NCBI RefSeq assembly: GCF_030486595.1 | Contig: NZ_JAUJZH010000034.1 | Location: 17,654-81,653 of the forward strand | DNA from: Variovorax ginsengisoli | Lineage (GTDB): Bacteria; Pseudomonadota; Gammaproteobacteria; Burkholderiales; Burkholderiaceae_C | DNA length: 64,000 bases | Reading direction: 5' to 3' | Position numbers and translations under genes: made by a program | In this document: piece by piece, positions 39,350 to 48,193 of the stretch | Layout of the letters: the number at the start of each line of letters is the position of its first letter | Numbering within the stretch: position 1 is the first letter of the stretch | Notes under the pieces: model-generated | The model's input: only the letters and a program-made list of their open reading frames with translations | Databases searched by the model: none | Told to the model about the DNA's origin: nothing

Positions 39350-41043
39350 TGCTCGACCTCTCGTGCCGGGACTGGGTTGAGCGCCAGCGCGCCGGGCTGA
39401 GCTTGGTGCCCGACCTGGTGCTGCCGAACTCGGTGGAGGGTGATCGCGCGGTCGGGATCTTCAACAAGCTTCGCCTGTTTGACGTGCCCGGCACGCCGAC
39501 GATGGCCGAGGCGGCGGGTGACTGGTTCCGGCGCATCGTCTGGGCGTTGTTCGCCTCTTTGGATCCGGTCACCAAGGCGCGCCTGATCCGCGAGCTGTTC
39601 CTGCTGGTGCCGAAGAAGAACAACAAGACCACCGGCGGTGCACTCCTGATGCTGACCGCCTTGCTGATGAACGAGCGGCCCCGGGCGCCGTTTCTGCTGA
39701 CAGGCCCGGTGCACAAGACTGCCGACGATGCCTTCGCCGCTGCCGAAGGTGCCATCACGCTAGACAACGTGCTGCACAAGAAGCTGCACGTTCGCGACCA
39801 CCTGAAGACGATCATCCACCGTGAGACCGGTGCGAAGCTGGAAATCATGACCTTCGATCCGGACATCGTGACCGGCAAGAAGGTGGTCGGAGCGCTGATC
39901 GACGAGGAGCACATCCTGGGCAAGATGCCGCGGGCGAAGAAGGCGATGGTGCAACTACGGGGCGGGATGATGCCGTTCCCTGAGGCGTTCCTGGCCATCA
40001 TCACGACGCAGAGCGACGAAGCGCCGGCCGGCGTATTCAAGGAGGACCTGACCAAGGCCCGCGAGATCCGGGACGGCAAGCGCAGCGGCCAGATGCTGCC
40101 AGTCCTATACGAGTTCCCGGGCGACATGCAACGGAGCGAAGAGAAGCTGTGGCGAGATCCCGCGAACTGGCCGATGGTCACGCCGAACCTGGGCCGGTCG
40201 ATCGCCCTGGACACCCTGGTCCAGGCCTTCAACGACGAAGAGGCCAATGGCGAGGCGGCCCTTCGCACCTGGGCGTCGCAGCACCTGAACGTCGAGATCG
40301 GCCTGGCGCTGATGACGGACCGCTGGGCTGGCGCGGACTTCTGGGAGGCAGCGGGCGAGCCGGGGCTGACGCTGGAGGCGCTGCTGGAGCGCTCAGAGGT
40401 CTGCGTGGTCGGCATCGACGGTGGCGGCCTGGACGACTTGCTGGGGTTGTGCGTTATGGGCCGCGAGCGCGGCACACGCCGGTGGCTCACGTGGCACCAC
40501 GCCTGGGCCCACAAGATCGTGCTCGAGCGACGCAAGGAGATCGCACCGCGCCTGCTGGACTTCGAGGCAGCCGGCGAACTCAGCCTGGTCGAGAAGCCGG
40601 GCATGGACGTGAAAGAGGTTGCCGACGTCGTCTGCCAAGTGCGCGACGCGGGCCTGCTGCCAGAGAAGCATGGGATCGGCGTCGACGGCGCCGGCATCGG
40701 CGACATCGTGGACGAGCTCACGGCGCCGGAGCGCGGCTTCGCGGTAGGCGCCGACGGTCAAATCGTCGCCATCTCGCAGGGCTGGAGGCTCAACGGAGCG
40801 ATCAAAACGACGGAGCGGAAGCTCGCCGGCGGCGACATGGTCCATGGCAGCCTGCTGCTCATGAACTTCTGCGTCGGCAACGCGAAGATCGAGGACAAGG
40901 GCAACGCCGTGTCCATCACGAAGCAGGTCTCGGGCAAGGCAAAGATCGACCCGCTGATGGCGACCTTCGATGCGGCCTACCTGATGGCCCTCAACCCCGC
41001 CGCGATGGTGATCGGCGAAGACTACGAACTCACGACAACGTGA
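39349..41043 (+). CDS. Terminase large subunit
   Basis: The protein has 564 residues, HK97-type (Terminase_1). The ATPase has a P-loop-like VPKKNNKTTGG near residues 87-97 and the Walker B GALIDEEH. The C-terminal nuclease carries IDGGGLDDLLG, with acidic residues in VGVDGAG- and DFEA-type stretches. It packages concatemeric DNA into the prohead, working with the small subunit and probably the HNH protein. Confidence 0.95.
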   Translation: MLDLSCRDWVERQRAGLSLVPDLVLPNSVEGDRAVGIFNKLRLFDVPGTPTMAEAAGDWFRRIVWALFASLDPVTKARLIRELFLLVPKKNNKTTGGALLMLTALLMNERPRAPFLLTGPVHKTADDAFAAAEGAITLDNVLHKKLHVRDHLKTIIHRETGAKLEIMTFDPDIVTGKKVVGALIDEEHILGKMPRAKKAMVQLRGGMMPFPEAFLAIITTQSDEAPAGVFKEDLTKAREIRDGKRSGQMLPVLYEFPGDMQRSEEKLWRDPANWPMVTPNLGRSIALDTLVQAFNDEEANGEAALRTWASQHLNVEIGLALMTDRWAGADFWEAAGEPGLTLEALLERSEVCVVGIDGGGLDDLLGLCVMGRERGTRRWLTWHHAWAHKIVLERRKEIAPRLLDFEAAGELSLVEKPGMDVKEVADVVCQVRDAGLLPEKHGIGVDGAGIGDIVDELTAPERGFAVGADGQIVAISQGWRLNGAIKTTERKLAGGDMVHGSLLLMNFCVGNAKIEDKGNAVSITKQVSGKAKIDPLMATFDAAYLMALNPAAMVIGEDYELTTT

Positions 41044-41050
41044 CCACCTC

Positions 41051-41242
41051 ATGAACATCAAAATCTTCAATATCTGCCTGCTCGTGGGCTGGCTGATGGT
41101 GCTCGCCGGTGGCGTTGTCATCCACCCAGGCTGGGGGCTGGCCATCGCCGGCGGCCTGCTGATCGGGCTGACGCTCGCCGCGGCCTACATCGCGGGGTGG
41201 GAACGCCCCAAGGCCCCGACTGACAAGGGCGAGAACGTCTGA
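41051..41242 (+). CDS. Small membrane protein
   Basis: The protein has 63 residues with two hydrophobic helices (ICLLVGWLMVLAGGVVI and LAIAGGLLIGLTLAAAYIAG) and a polar tail. It sits between terminase and portal, where small membrane genes are common in siphophages. Function unknown. Confidence 0.65.
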   Translation: MNIKIFNICLLVGWLMVLAGGVVIHPGWGLAIAGGLLIGLTLAAAYIAGWERPKAPTDKGENV

Positions 41243-42708
41243 TGTTCATCAGTCGCATCAGCGCGGACTCCGGTACCGACCGGTCGCCGGCCGGCCGCTT
41301 CTGGTTCGAGCCGATCGGCATGCGCACCAGCTCCGGCGCGCGCGTGACGCCGGCATCGTCGATGACGCTACCGGCGGTGATCTCGTGCGTGCGCGTGCTG
41401 ACGGAGTCGTTCGGGATCATGCCCTTCATGCTGTACCGGCCCAAGGCGTCGGGCGGTCGCGAGAAGGTGCGCAACCACTGGCTGTATCGCCTCATCGCCA
41501 AGCGGCCGAATGCCTTTCAGAGCCCGTACGAGTGGAAATTGATGCTGCAGGGGCACCTCGCGCTGCGCGGCAACGCCTTCTGCCAGATCACCGCAAACGG
41601 CAAGGGCGAGATCACCGACCTGCTGCCGCTGCATCCGGACCGCATGTCGATTGAGCCGCTCGACAACGGCAGCTACCGCTACGTCTACACCGACCAGAAC
41701 GGTCGGCCGATCATCTACTCGCGACACCAGATCTGGCACCTCCGCGGCCTCAGTGACGACGGCATGATGGGCCTCAGCCTGGTGGGCCTCGCGCGGGAGG
41801 CAATCGGTGAAGGTCTCGCGATCCAGTCCTATTCGACGCGCTTCTTCGCGAACGATGCCAAGCCCGGTGGCGGCTGGATCGAGTATCCAGGCTCGTTCGC
41901 CACCAACGAGGCGAAGAAGAAGTTCCGCGACAGCTGGCAGGACATGCAGGGGGGATCGAACCGCGGGAAGGTCGGGGTGCTCGAGCGGGGCATGAAGTTC
42001 CACGAGTTGGGCTTGAGCAACAAGGATTCCCAGTTCATCGAGGCGCGTGCGGACAAGCGCAAGGAGATCTACGCCATCTTCCGCGTTCCGCCGCACAAGG
42101 CCATGGACCTGGATCAGGCGACAAACAACAACATCGAGCACCAGGGCATCGAGTTCTGGACCGACACGATGCTTCCGTGGGCGACGCTCTGGGAGTCGTC
42201 GATCAGCACGTTCCTGCTCGGGGCGGACTCCGACCTGGAACCCGATTTCGACCATATTCCGATGATCCGCGGCGACGGCAAGTCGCGCGCGGAACGAATC
42301 GCGCGGCTGGTGCTTTCCGGAGTCATGCTGCGCAACGAGGGCCGCGAAGAGGAGGGCCTCGACCCGATCGACGGCCTCGACGAGCCGATGCAGCCTGCCA
42401 ACATGATGACGCTCGAGCAGGCAGAGAAGCAGCAGCAGCAACCTCCGCAGCAACAGCCGAAGCAGCCGGCGGCGCCGGCGGACGATGCCGGTGCCCGCGG
42501 CGCGGCGCGCATGGCGGCGCTGCTGCGCGGCAACGCCCAGCGCATGGTCCGCCGCCTGATGGCCGACAAGCCGGTACCGGCGGAGACGCTGGCCGAGGCC
42601 ATGGCTATCTCGGTCCCCGTGGCAAGCACGTGGCTGGAGCTGAGCCGCTCCGGCTTCACTGAAGATGAACTGACCGCGTCCCTCGTGGCGCTCGGAGAAA
42701 ACGCATGA
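41242..42708 (+). CDS. Portal protein (HK97 type)
   Basis: The protein has 488 residues. Typical portal stretches are TLPAVISCVRVLTESFGIMP, KRPNAFQSPYEWKLMLQGHL, DLLPLHPDRMSIEP, GLSLVGLAREAIGEGLAIQ and RKEIYAIFRVPPHKAMDLDQ. The C-terminal Gln/Pro stretch (QQQQPPQQQPKQP) precedes a short helical end. It forms the dodecameric DNA gate and overlaps the protease gene by 4 bp. Confidence 0.95.
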   Translation: MFISRISADSGTDRSPAGRFWFEPIGMRTSSGARVTPASSMTLPAVISCVRVLTESFGIMPFMLYRPKASGGREKVRNHWLYRLIAKRPNAFQSPYEWKLMLQGHLALRGNAFCQITANGKGEITDLLPLHPDRMSIEPLDNGSYRYVYTDQNGRPIIYSRHQIWHLRGLSDDGMMGLSLVGLAREAIGEGLAIQSYSTRFFANDAKPGGGWIEYPGSFATNEAKKKFRDSWQDMQGGSNRGKVGVLERGMKFHELGLSNKDSQFIEARADKRKEIYAIFRVPPHKAMDLDQATNNNIEHQGIEFWTDTMLPWATLWESSISTFLLGADSDLEPDFDHIPMIRGDGKSRAERIARLVLSGVMLRNEGREEEGLDPIDGLDEPMQPANMMTLEQAEKQQQQPPQQQPKQPAAPADDAGARGAARMAALLRGNAQRMVRRLMADKPVPAETLAEAMAISVPVASTWLELSRSGFTEDELTASLVALGENA

Positions 42709-43625
42709 ACTTCCACTTCCTCGACTTCGTCCTGCGCACGCCCTGGGCCCTGCGCCCGGAAACCATGAACGCCTACGCCGCGGTGCTGACCGCGCGTTAC
42801 GGCCGCAGGATGGGGCTGGTCGCGCTCGATGACGATCCGAACGGAGGCCGTCGCACCGAGCCCGTCGCCGCACGCCCGAACGCGCCGGCCCGCGCCGGCT
42901 CCATCGCGGTGATCCCAGTGCGCGGCACCATCGTCCAATACGCCGACCAGTTGGATATGTGCGAGGGCGGAACCACCACCAGCTCGATCAGCCAGGCGCT
43001 GAACAGCGCGCTGGTCGACGAGACCGTCGGCTCCATCCTTCTGCACATCCACAGCCCGGGCGGCAGCGTCTATGGCGTGCAGGAGCTGGGCGACGAGATC
43101 CGCGCTGCGCGCGCGCAGAAGCCGGTCGTGGCGATCTCCGACAGCCTGGCGGCGTCGGCCGCCTACTGGATCGGCAGCCAGGCTGGCGAGTTCTATTGCA
43201 CCCCGGGCGGCGAGGTCGGCTCGATTGGCGTCTGGCAGGCACACCAGGACGTCTCGAAGATGTTCGCCGACATGGGCGTGAACATCACGCTGATCTCGGC
43301 CGGCAAGTTCAAGACCGAAGGCCATCCGTACGGCCCCCTCGACGAGGAGGCGCAGCGCTTCTTTCAGGCGCGCACCGATGACTACTACGCCGCGTTCACC
43401 AACGCCGTGGCCAAGGGCCGCAACGTGCCGATCTCGCAGGTCCGCGACGGGATGGGCCAGGGCCGCGTCCTCGGCGCCGACGCTGCGCTCGCCGAAAAGA
43501 TGATCGACGGCGTGATGCCGCTGGCCGACGTGATCCGCAAAATGCAGCGCGAAGCGAAGAGCACGCGGCCCGCCGGCCGCTCCGCGCAGGCGAATCGCAA
43601 CGAGCTCGACCTGCTGTCGCTCTGA
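42705..43625 (+). CDS. S49-family prohead protease
   Basis: The protein has 306 residues. It is SppA/lambda-C-type: GSILLHIHSPGGSVYGVQEL, then ISDSLAASAAYWIGSQAGE with the catalytic Ser in SLAASA, EVGSIGVWQAHQD, and the Lys region LISAGKFKTEGHPYGPLD. It matures the capsid by cleaving scaffold and capsid N-termini. It lies between portal and capsid, as expected. Confidence 0.93.
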   Translation: MNFHFLDFVLRTPWALRPETMNAYAAVLTARYGRRMGLVALDDDPNGGRRTEPVAARPNAPARAGSIAVIPVRGTIVQYADQLDMCEGGTTTSSISQALNSALVDETVGSILLHIHSPGGSVYGVQELGDEIRAARAQKPVVAISDSLAASAAYWIGSQAGEFYCTPGGEVGSIGVWQAHQDVSKMFADMGVNITLISAGKFKTEGHPYGPLDEEAQRFFQARTDDYYAAFTNAVAKGRNVPISQVRDGMGQGRVLGADAALAEKMIDGVMPLADVIRKMQREAKSTRPAGRSAQANRNELDLLSL

Positions 43626-43627
43626 TC

Positions 43628-43837
43628 ATGGCCAAGCTGGAAGTCTCCGTCGACCTGTTGGTCTCGGCGCTGTTCGAGCGCTCCCAGCCCAACCTGGTCG
43701 TGCGCGGCGCGTCGTTCGACGCCGGGCGCAACGTCGTCGAGCTCGACATCGTCGGGCCCGGCGTCCCCGAATGCGAGCGCGTCGTGGCCGAGTGCCACCA
43801 GCGCAGCTTCTCTGTGGAGTTCAAGCCGGCGCCCTGA
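43628..43837 (+). CDS. Small phage protein of unknown function
   Basis: The protein has 69 residues starting MAKLEVSVDLLVSALFERSQ. It ends SFSVEFKPAP and is alpha/beta-like. It lies between protease and capsid. Function unknown. Confidence 0.7.
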   Translation: MAKLEVSVDLLVSALFERSQPNLVVRGASFDAGRNVVELDIVGPGVPECERVVAECHQRSFSVEFKPAP

Positions 43838-43930
43838 CGCCGCACCGATCCCGGGCTGGCACGGCCCACCCGCTGCCAGATCCGTCGATCTGGCAGTGAG
43901 GCCCCATCGGGCCGTTGTGCAACCCCCGTG

Positions 43931-43982
43931 AGCCCGCCCCGTGCGGGCTTTGTCGTTTCTGGCCGCCTTCGAGCGGCCTTTG
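43931..43982 (+). terminator. Two tandem hairpins before the capsid gene
   Basis: AGCCCGC/GCGGGCT (43931-43949) is followed by TTGTCG, and GGCCGC/GCGGCC (43961-43977) by TTTGTC. Both are terminator-like and lie between the protease-side genes and capsid. They may attenuate transcription or act as RNA processing or stability elements. The upstream gap 43838-43930 also has a CTGCCAGAT/ATCTGGCAG hairpin. Confidence 0.6.
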
Positions 43983-44002
43983 TCATTTTTGGAGATCCCG
44001 AA

Positions 44003-45424
44003 ATGTCCGCAAAACTCCGTGCCCTGCAGGCGAAGAAGGCCGACCTGGTCGCCGGCGCCCGCAAATTCAACGACGAGACCGACGCGAAGGCCCAGGCCGA
44101 GAACCGCGGCTGGACCGACGACGAGACCAAGCAGTACGCTGCCCTTGTCGACGGCATCACCGCCACGTCGTCCGCGATCGACCGCGAGAACGCGCTCATC
44201 GCCCAGGAAGCCGGCTTGGGCGCCGCTGCGCACGCCGCTGGCGGTGCCGGTGGTCAGGCCGCCCCCCCGGTGGCCGCTGCTGGTTCGCACGTCGTGCTGC
44301 CGGCCGGCGCCCGCATCGGCACTGAGCACAACGCCGATGCCGACCCGCGCCGCGGCTTCCGCTCGCTGGGCGACTTCGCGCAATCCGTCCGTGGTGCCGC
44401 GATGGCCTCGCGCACCGGTCAATCCATGGATGCCCGTCTCGCGCCGTTGATGGGCCCTGGCGGCCCCGTCGCTGCGGCTCCGGGTGCAGGCACCTATGCC
44501 AACGAAGGTTCCGGCGCCGATGGCGGCTTCCTCATCCCCGTCGGCTTCAGCACCACCGTGTGGAACCTGTCGCTGGAAGAGGATGCGCTGCTGCCCATGA
44601 CCGACAACCTCCCGGTCGAAGGCAACGGCATGTCCCTGCCGAAGGACGAGACGACTCCCTGGGGTTCGAACGGCGTGCGTGCGTACTGGCAGAACGAGGC
44701 CGGGGCGGCAACTGCCACGAAGCCGGTGTTCGGCCGCACCGAACTGAAGCTGAAGAAGCTGATGGCACTGGTGCCGGTGTCCGACGAGTTGATGGCTGAC
44801 GCCAGCGCACTGGGCGCCTACCTGGTGCCCAACATGGCGCGCTCGATCCGCTGGAAGACCGACGAGGCGATCCTGTTCGGCGCTGGCAACGGCACACCGC
44901 TGGGTGCGTTCTTCGCGCAGTCGCCGGCCTTCGTCACCGTTTCGAAGGAATCGGCCCAGGCCACCCTGACGCTGAAGCCGGAGAACATCGCCAAGATGGT
45001 CTCGCGCCTGCTGCCGGGCTCGTACGGCAAGGCGGTCTGGCTGATGAACAACGACGCGCTGCCGTACCTCTGGACGCTGAACACCAACGGCAACCAGCTG
45101 TACCTGCCGTACGGCGGTGGCCAGGGCACCTTCCAGGGCAGCCCTTACGGCGGCCTGATGGGCCGGCCCGTGATGGTGACGCAGCACGCCAAGAGCTTCA
45201 CCTCGCTGGGCGACTTGATGCTGGTGGACCTGTCGCAGTACCAGACCATCACGAAGTCGAGCGGCATCGAGACGGCGACGTCGATGCACCTGTACTTCGA
45301 CGCCGACGCGGTCGCCTTCCGCTCGACGTTCCGGGTCGATGGCCAGCCGAAGATGGCTGCGCCGGTCAATCCCGCCAACGGCAGCAACACGCTGTCGCCC
45401 TTCGTGCAACTGGAAGCCCGCTGA
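44003..45424 (+). CDS. Major capsid protein (HK97 fold)
   Basis: The protein has 473 residues from ATG at 44003 with SD GGAG. The N-terminal ~110 residues are helical (LRALQAKKADLVAGARKFND), a delta/scaffold domain probably removed by the S49 protease. The rest is HK97-fold: GSGADGGFLIPVGFSTTVWN, LPKDETTPWGSNGVRAYWQN, EAGAATATKPVFGRTELKLK, PVSDELMADASALGAYLVPN, RWKTDEAILFGAGNGTPLG. It is the abundant shell protein. Confidence 0.95.
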   Translation: MSAKLRALQAKKADLVAGARKFNDETDAKAQAENRGWTDDETKQYAALVDGITATSSAIDRENALIAQEAGLGAAAHAAGGAGGQAAPPVAAAGSHVVLPAGARIGTEHNADADPRRGFRSLGDFAQSVRGAAMASRTGQSMDARLAPLMGPGGPVAAAPGAGTYANEGSGADGGFLIPVGFSTTVWNLSLEEDALLPMTDNLPVEGNGMSLPKDETTPWGSNGVRAYWQNEAGAATATKPVFGRTELKLKKLMALVPVSDELMADASALGAYLVPNMARSIRWKTDEAILFGAGNGTPLGAFFAQSPAFVTVSKESAQATLTLKPENIAKMVSRLLPGSYGKAVWLMNNDALPYLWTLNTNGNQLYLPYGGGQGTFQGSPYGGLMGRPVMVTQHAKSFTSLGDLMLVDLSQYQTITKSSGIETATSMHLYFDADAVAFRSTFRVDGQPKMAAPVNPANGSNTLSPFVQLEAR

Positions 45425-45491
45425 TCTAGCGATTCCAGAGTTCCGGCCCTTCGGGGCCGCCTTCGAATTCCCTCTCCTTCAGGAGCCTTCC

Positions 45492-45938
45492 ATGTACCAG
45501 TCTCTCAAGTTCTCCGACCGAGCCGGCATCCTCACCACGCTCGATCCCGCCAGCGTTGCCGCCAGCACGGTGGTCACCTCCTGGGTTCCCGTCGCCAAGT
45601 GGCATGCAGTGGCGGCCATCCTGCAGACCGGCGTGCTCGGCGCTTCCGCGACCGTGGACGCCAAGCTGCGCCAGGCCACCGACAGCAGCGGCACCGGCGC
45701 CAAGGACATCACCGGCAAGTCGATCGCGCAGTTGGTCAAGGCCAGCCACGACAACAAGCAGGTGGTGATCGAAGCCAAGGCCGAAGACCTGGACACGAAC
45801 GGCGGCTTCACGCACGTTGCGCTGTCGGTGACGGTGGGCACGGCAGCTTCGCTCCTGAGCGCCGTGCTGTTCGGCCACAACGCGCGCTTCCTGCCGGGCT
45901 CGGACTTCGACGACGCCGACGTCGTCCAGATCGTCTGA
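45492..45938 (+). CDS. Phage head-associated protein of unknown function
   Basis: The protein has 148 residues (MYQSLKFSDRAGILTTLDPA). It is beta-rich (STVVTSWVPVAKWHAVAAIL; GGFTHVALSVTVGTAASLLS). It lies directly after the capsid gene, where decoration or minor head proteins are encoded. A decoration role is plausible but unproven. Confidence 0.75.
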   Translation: MYQSLKFSDRAGILTTLDPASVAASTVVTSWVPVAKWHAVAAILQTGVLGASATVDAKLRQATDSSGTGAKDITGKSIAQLVKASHDNKQVVIEAKAEDLDTNGGFTHVALSVTVGTAASLLSAVLFGHNARFLPGSDFDDADVVQIV

Positions 45939-45954
45939 TCGCAACCCCTGAAGT

Positions 45955-45980
45955 CCCCCGGCCTCGTCGCCGGGGGCTTT
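45955..45980 (+). terminator. Intercistronic terminator hairpin
   Basis: CCCCCGGC/GCCGGGGG stem (45955-45962 with 45969-45976) is followed by CTTTCTG. It is located before the 45998 gene. Confidence 0.65.
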
Positions 45981-45997
45981 CTGTTCCTGGAGATCCT

Positions 45998-46279
45998 ATG
46001 AAGCGAATCCTGTTCACCTCCGCCTGGTTCGAGACGGACCATACCGGCACCAGCCACGCCCGCTTCGAAGCCGGCAAGGACTATCCGGCCGACGACGCCG
46101 AAGCCAAGCGCTGTGTCGCGCGCGGCATCGCCGAAGAGGTCGACGTCGCCGATGAACCGGCCGCGGCCCCGAATGTGACCACCGACGCGCCGGCAACCGA
46201 AGCCGCCGAGCCGGCAGCCGAAGCCCCCGCCGCCGAACCTGCGCCCGCGCCGGCCCCGGCCACCCGAGCCAAGAAGTAA
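45998..46279 (+). CDS. Small head-region protein with Ala/Pro tail
   Basis: The protein has 93 residues. The N-terminal ~50 residues are globular (MKRILFTSAWFETDHTGTSH). The C-terminus is Ala/Pro/Glu-rich and disordered (AEAPAAEPAPAPAPATRAKK). It lies between decoration-position and connector genes. Function unknown. Confidence 0.65.
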   Translation: MKRILFTSAWFETDHTGTSHARFEAGKDYPADDAEAKRCVARGIAEEVDVADEPAAAPNVTTDAPATEAAEPAAEAPAAEPAPAPAPATRAKK

Positions 46280-46294
46280 GTCGGAGCGCCGCCC

Positions 46295-46897
46295 GTGCTG
46301 ATCCAGACCACGCCGCCGAGCATCGAGCCGGTATCGATCGCAGAGGTGAAGCTGAACTCGCGGATCATCGACACGTCCGACGACGTCAACCTGGCGTTGC
46401 TGATCGGCGCCGCGCGCCGCTACGCCGAGTCGTACACCGGCCGCAGTTTCATCACGCAGGGCTGGCGCCTGGTGCTCGACGGGTTTCCGTCGTGCCTCGA
46501 TCTTGAGCGCGGCGCGGTGCTGTCGATCAACTCGATCACCTACCGCGACATGGGCGGCGCCACGCAGACGATCGCGTGGGGCGCGGCTGCCAATGGAATC
46601 CAGCGATCGAGCGATGGCACGCTCGTGGCCGACCTCACGTCCGCCCGCATTGCGCCGGCATTCGGCTCCGTCTGGCCCATCCCCATGGCCGAGATCGGCG
46701 CCGTGGCCGTGAACTACACCGCGGGCTATGGCCCGGCAGCCGCCGATGTGCCGGAAGGCGTGCGGCACTGGATCCAGATGCGAGTCGCCACGCTCTACGA
46801 GAACCGGGAGGAGGTCGCGTACTTGGCCCGGGGCAAGATCGAACTGCTGCCGTTCTTCGACCGGCTGCTCGATCCCTACAGCATCGTTCTGGCATGA
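46295..46897 (+). CDS. Head-tail connector protein (HK97 gp6-like)
   Basis: The protein has 200 residues. The start is GTG at 46295. The sequence PPSIEPVSIAEVKLNSRIID, then ARRYAESYTGRSFITQGWRL, RITYRDMGG-type and VNYTAGYGPAAADVPEGVRH is the gp6/adaptor signature. It forms the ring below the portal. Confidence 0.9.
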   Translation: MLIQTTPPSIEPVSIAEVKLNSRIIDTSDDVNLALLIGAARRYAESYTGRSFITQGWRLVLDGFPSCLDLERGAVLSINSITYRDMGGATQTIAWGAAANGIQRSSDGTLVADLTSARIAPAFGSVWPIPMAEIGAVAVNYTAGYGPAAADVPEGVRHWIQMRVATLYENREEVAYLARGKIELLPFFDRLLDPYSIVLA

Positions 46898-47250
46898 GAG
46901 CCGGAGCATTGCGCCGCCGGGTCGATCTGCAGACCCGCGCGAAGGCGAGAGATGCCTACGGGCAGCAGTCGTCGATTTGGACCGATTCCATGACCGGTGT
47001 CCCGGCCGACATCCAGTCGCTCACTGGCCGCGCGCGGGAGGCCGCGCAGGCGGTCTACACCGAGGTCACCCATCTGATCGTTCTGCGCTACTCCGACTTG
47101 CTCGCGGATCCCGTCAAGGTCGCGACTATGCGGGCGGTGTACCGCAACGGCAGCGTGGCCAGGTACTTCAACATCGGCGCCGCGATCAACGTCGACGAGC
47201 GAAATCGCGAGATCAACCTCTACGTTTCGGAGGGCCTGAACGATGGGTAG
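46894..47250 (+). CDS. Head closure / head-tail adaptor protein
   Basis: The protein has 118 residues. MRAGALRRRVDLQTRAKARD, then YGQQSSIWTDSMTGVPADIQ is the standard start of SPP1 gp16-like head closure proteins. It overlaps its neighbours slightly. Confidence 0.88.
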   Translation: MRAGALRRRVDLQTRAKARDAYGQQSSIWTDSMTGVPADIQSLTGRAREAAQAVYTEVTHLIVLRYSDLLADPVKVATMRAVYRNGSVARYFNIGAAINVDERNREINLYVSEGLNDG

Positions 47251-47596
47251 CGCCTTCACGACGGTCGCCGACTTCAGCGAGGAGTTTGCCCTGCTCGATC
47301 AACTTGGCGAGGACACGCGCAAGATGCTGAGGCCTGCCGCCCAGGCCGGCGCACAGGTCTACTACGAAGGAGCGGTGCGCCGGGTGCCGGTCGCAACCAA
47401 GGCGGTCACCACAAAGTGGGGCAAGGTCATCGAGCCCGGAGCATTGAAGGCTTCTGTCTATCAGGCGTTCAGTGCCGACAACAGTGGAGCCTCTCGTGCG
47501 ACGTACCACATCAGCTGGAACGCGGCCAAGGCGCCGCATGGACACCTGATCGAGAACGGCCATTGGACTCGCTCGGTGGGCAAAGGGGGCCGCTGA
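47243..47596 (+). CDS. HK97 gp10-like tail completion protein, truncated by a frameshift
   Basis: The protein has 117 residues in this frame. The body matches gp10-like proteins (DQLGEDTRKMLRPAAQAGAQ; GALKASVYQAFSADNS; ATYHISWNAAKAPHGHLIEN). It ends SVGKGGR with a TGA at 47594. The conserved C-terminal part (KWVPPHSFIRSTYEA) is encoded downstream in the -1 frame. The junction is a run of five G after AAA (47582-47590). Confidence 0.85.
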   Translation: MGSAFTTVADFSEEFALLDQLGEDTRKMLRPAAQAGAQVYYEGAVRRVPVATKAVTTKWGKVIEPGALKASVYQAFSADNSGASRATYHISWNAAKAPHGHLIENGHWTRSVGKGGR

Positions 47597-47724
47597 AGCC
47601 CAAGTGGGTGCCGCCGCACTCCTTCATCCGGAGCACCTACGAGGCGGACTCCGATCATGCCGTTGCCGCGATGAATGCCAAGATCGATGCCGGGCTCGCT
47701 CAGGTACTCGCGAGGTTCGTATGA
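47587..47724 (+). other. -1-frame C-terminal extension of the gp10-like gene
   Basis: The -1 frame reads LKPKWVPPHSFIRSTYEADS and ends DAGLAQVLARFV at 47724. It contains the W-x-P-x-[RH]-x-F-[IL]-R motif that normally ends gp10-like proteins. It would be joined by slippage on AAAGGGGGC, or it reflects a one-base change. Confidence 0.75.
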
Positions 47725-48077
47725 CTGTTGAAACCGATCTGATGAGCCTGCTCGAGCCGCTGGTCGCGGGCGCCGTCTACCCGGTTTCGGCTCCTGACGA
47801 CGTCGCGAAGCCCTATCTCACCGTGACGCAGGTCGGCGGCCGCACCGTCGCCTACCTGGAACGCGCGCTTGTCTCGAAGAAGCACGGCCGCTTCCAGATC
47901 AACTGGTGGGCGCGGAGCAAGGGCGAAGTCGTCGCGCTCGCCGCGCAGATCGAGAGCGCGATCCTTCTGTCCCCGCTCTTTCAAGCCGAAGCGCTCGACG
48001 CCCCCAACGACATCGACGGCTCCTTGGTCGACCTGTTCGGCATGCAACAGGACTTCGGCATCTGGTCGGACCGATAG
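47721..48077 (+). CDS. DUF3168 tail terminator protein
   Basis: The protein has 118 residues. TDLMSLLEPLVAGAVYPVSA, then KPYLTVTQVGGRTVAYLERA matches DUF3168 (lambda gpU-like tail terminator). Its ATG overlaps the stop of the -1-frame gp10 extension (ATGA), supporting that frame as the functional one. Confidence 0.85.
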   Translation: MTVETDLMSLLEPLVAGAVYPVSAPDDVAKPYLTVTQVGGRTVAYLERALVSKKHGRFQINWWARSKGEVVALAAQIESAILLSPLFQAEALDAPNDIDGSLVDLFGMQQDFGIWSDR

Positions 48078-48151
48078 CCGCCCACATTCGTTTCACCCAC
48101 CGGCCCGTCTCGTGCGGGCTTTCTTCTGCCCGCTGAGGGCGTTAACCACCG

Positions 48152-48172
48152 CCGCCACTGGCGGTTTTTTTT
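48152..48172 (+). terminator. Terminator before the tail tube gene
   Basis: CCGCC-ACT-GGCGG is followed by eight T. A second hairpin GCCCG/CGGGC lies just upstream (48103-48119) with TTTCTT. Confidence 0.75.
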
Positions 48173-48193
48173 CGTCCTTTCGAAAGGCCAATC

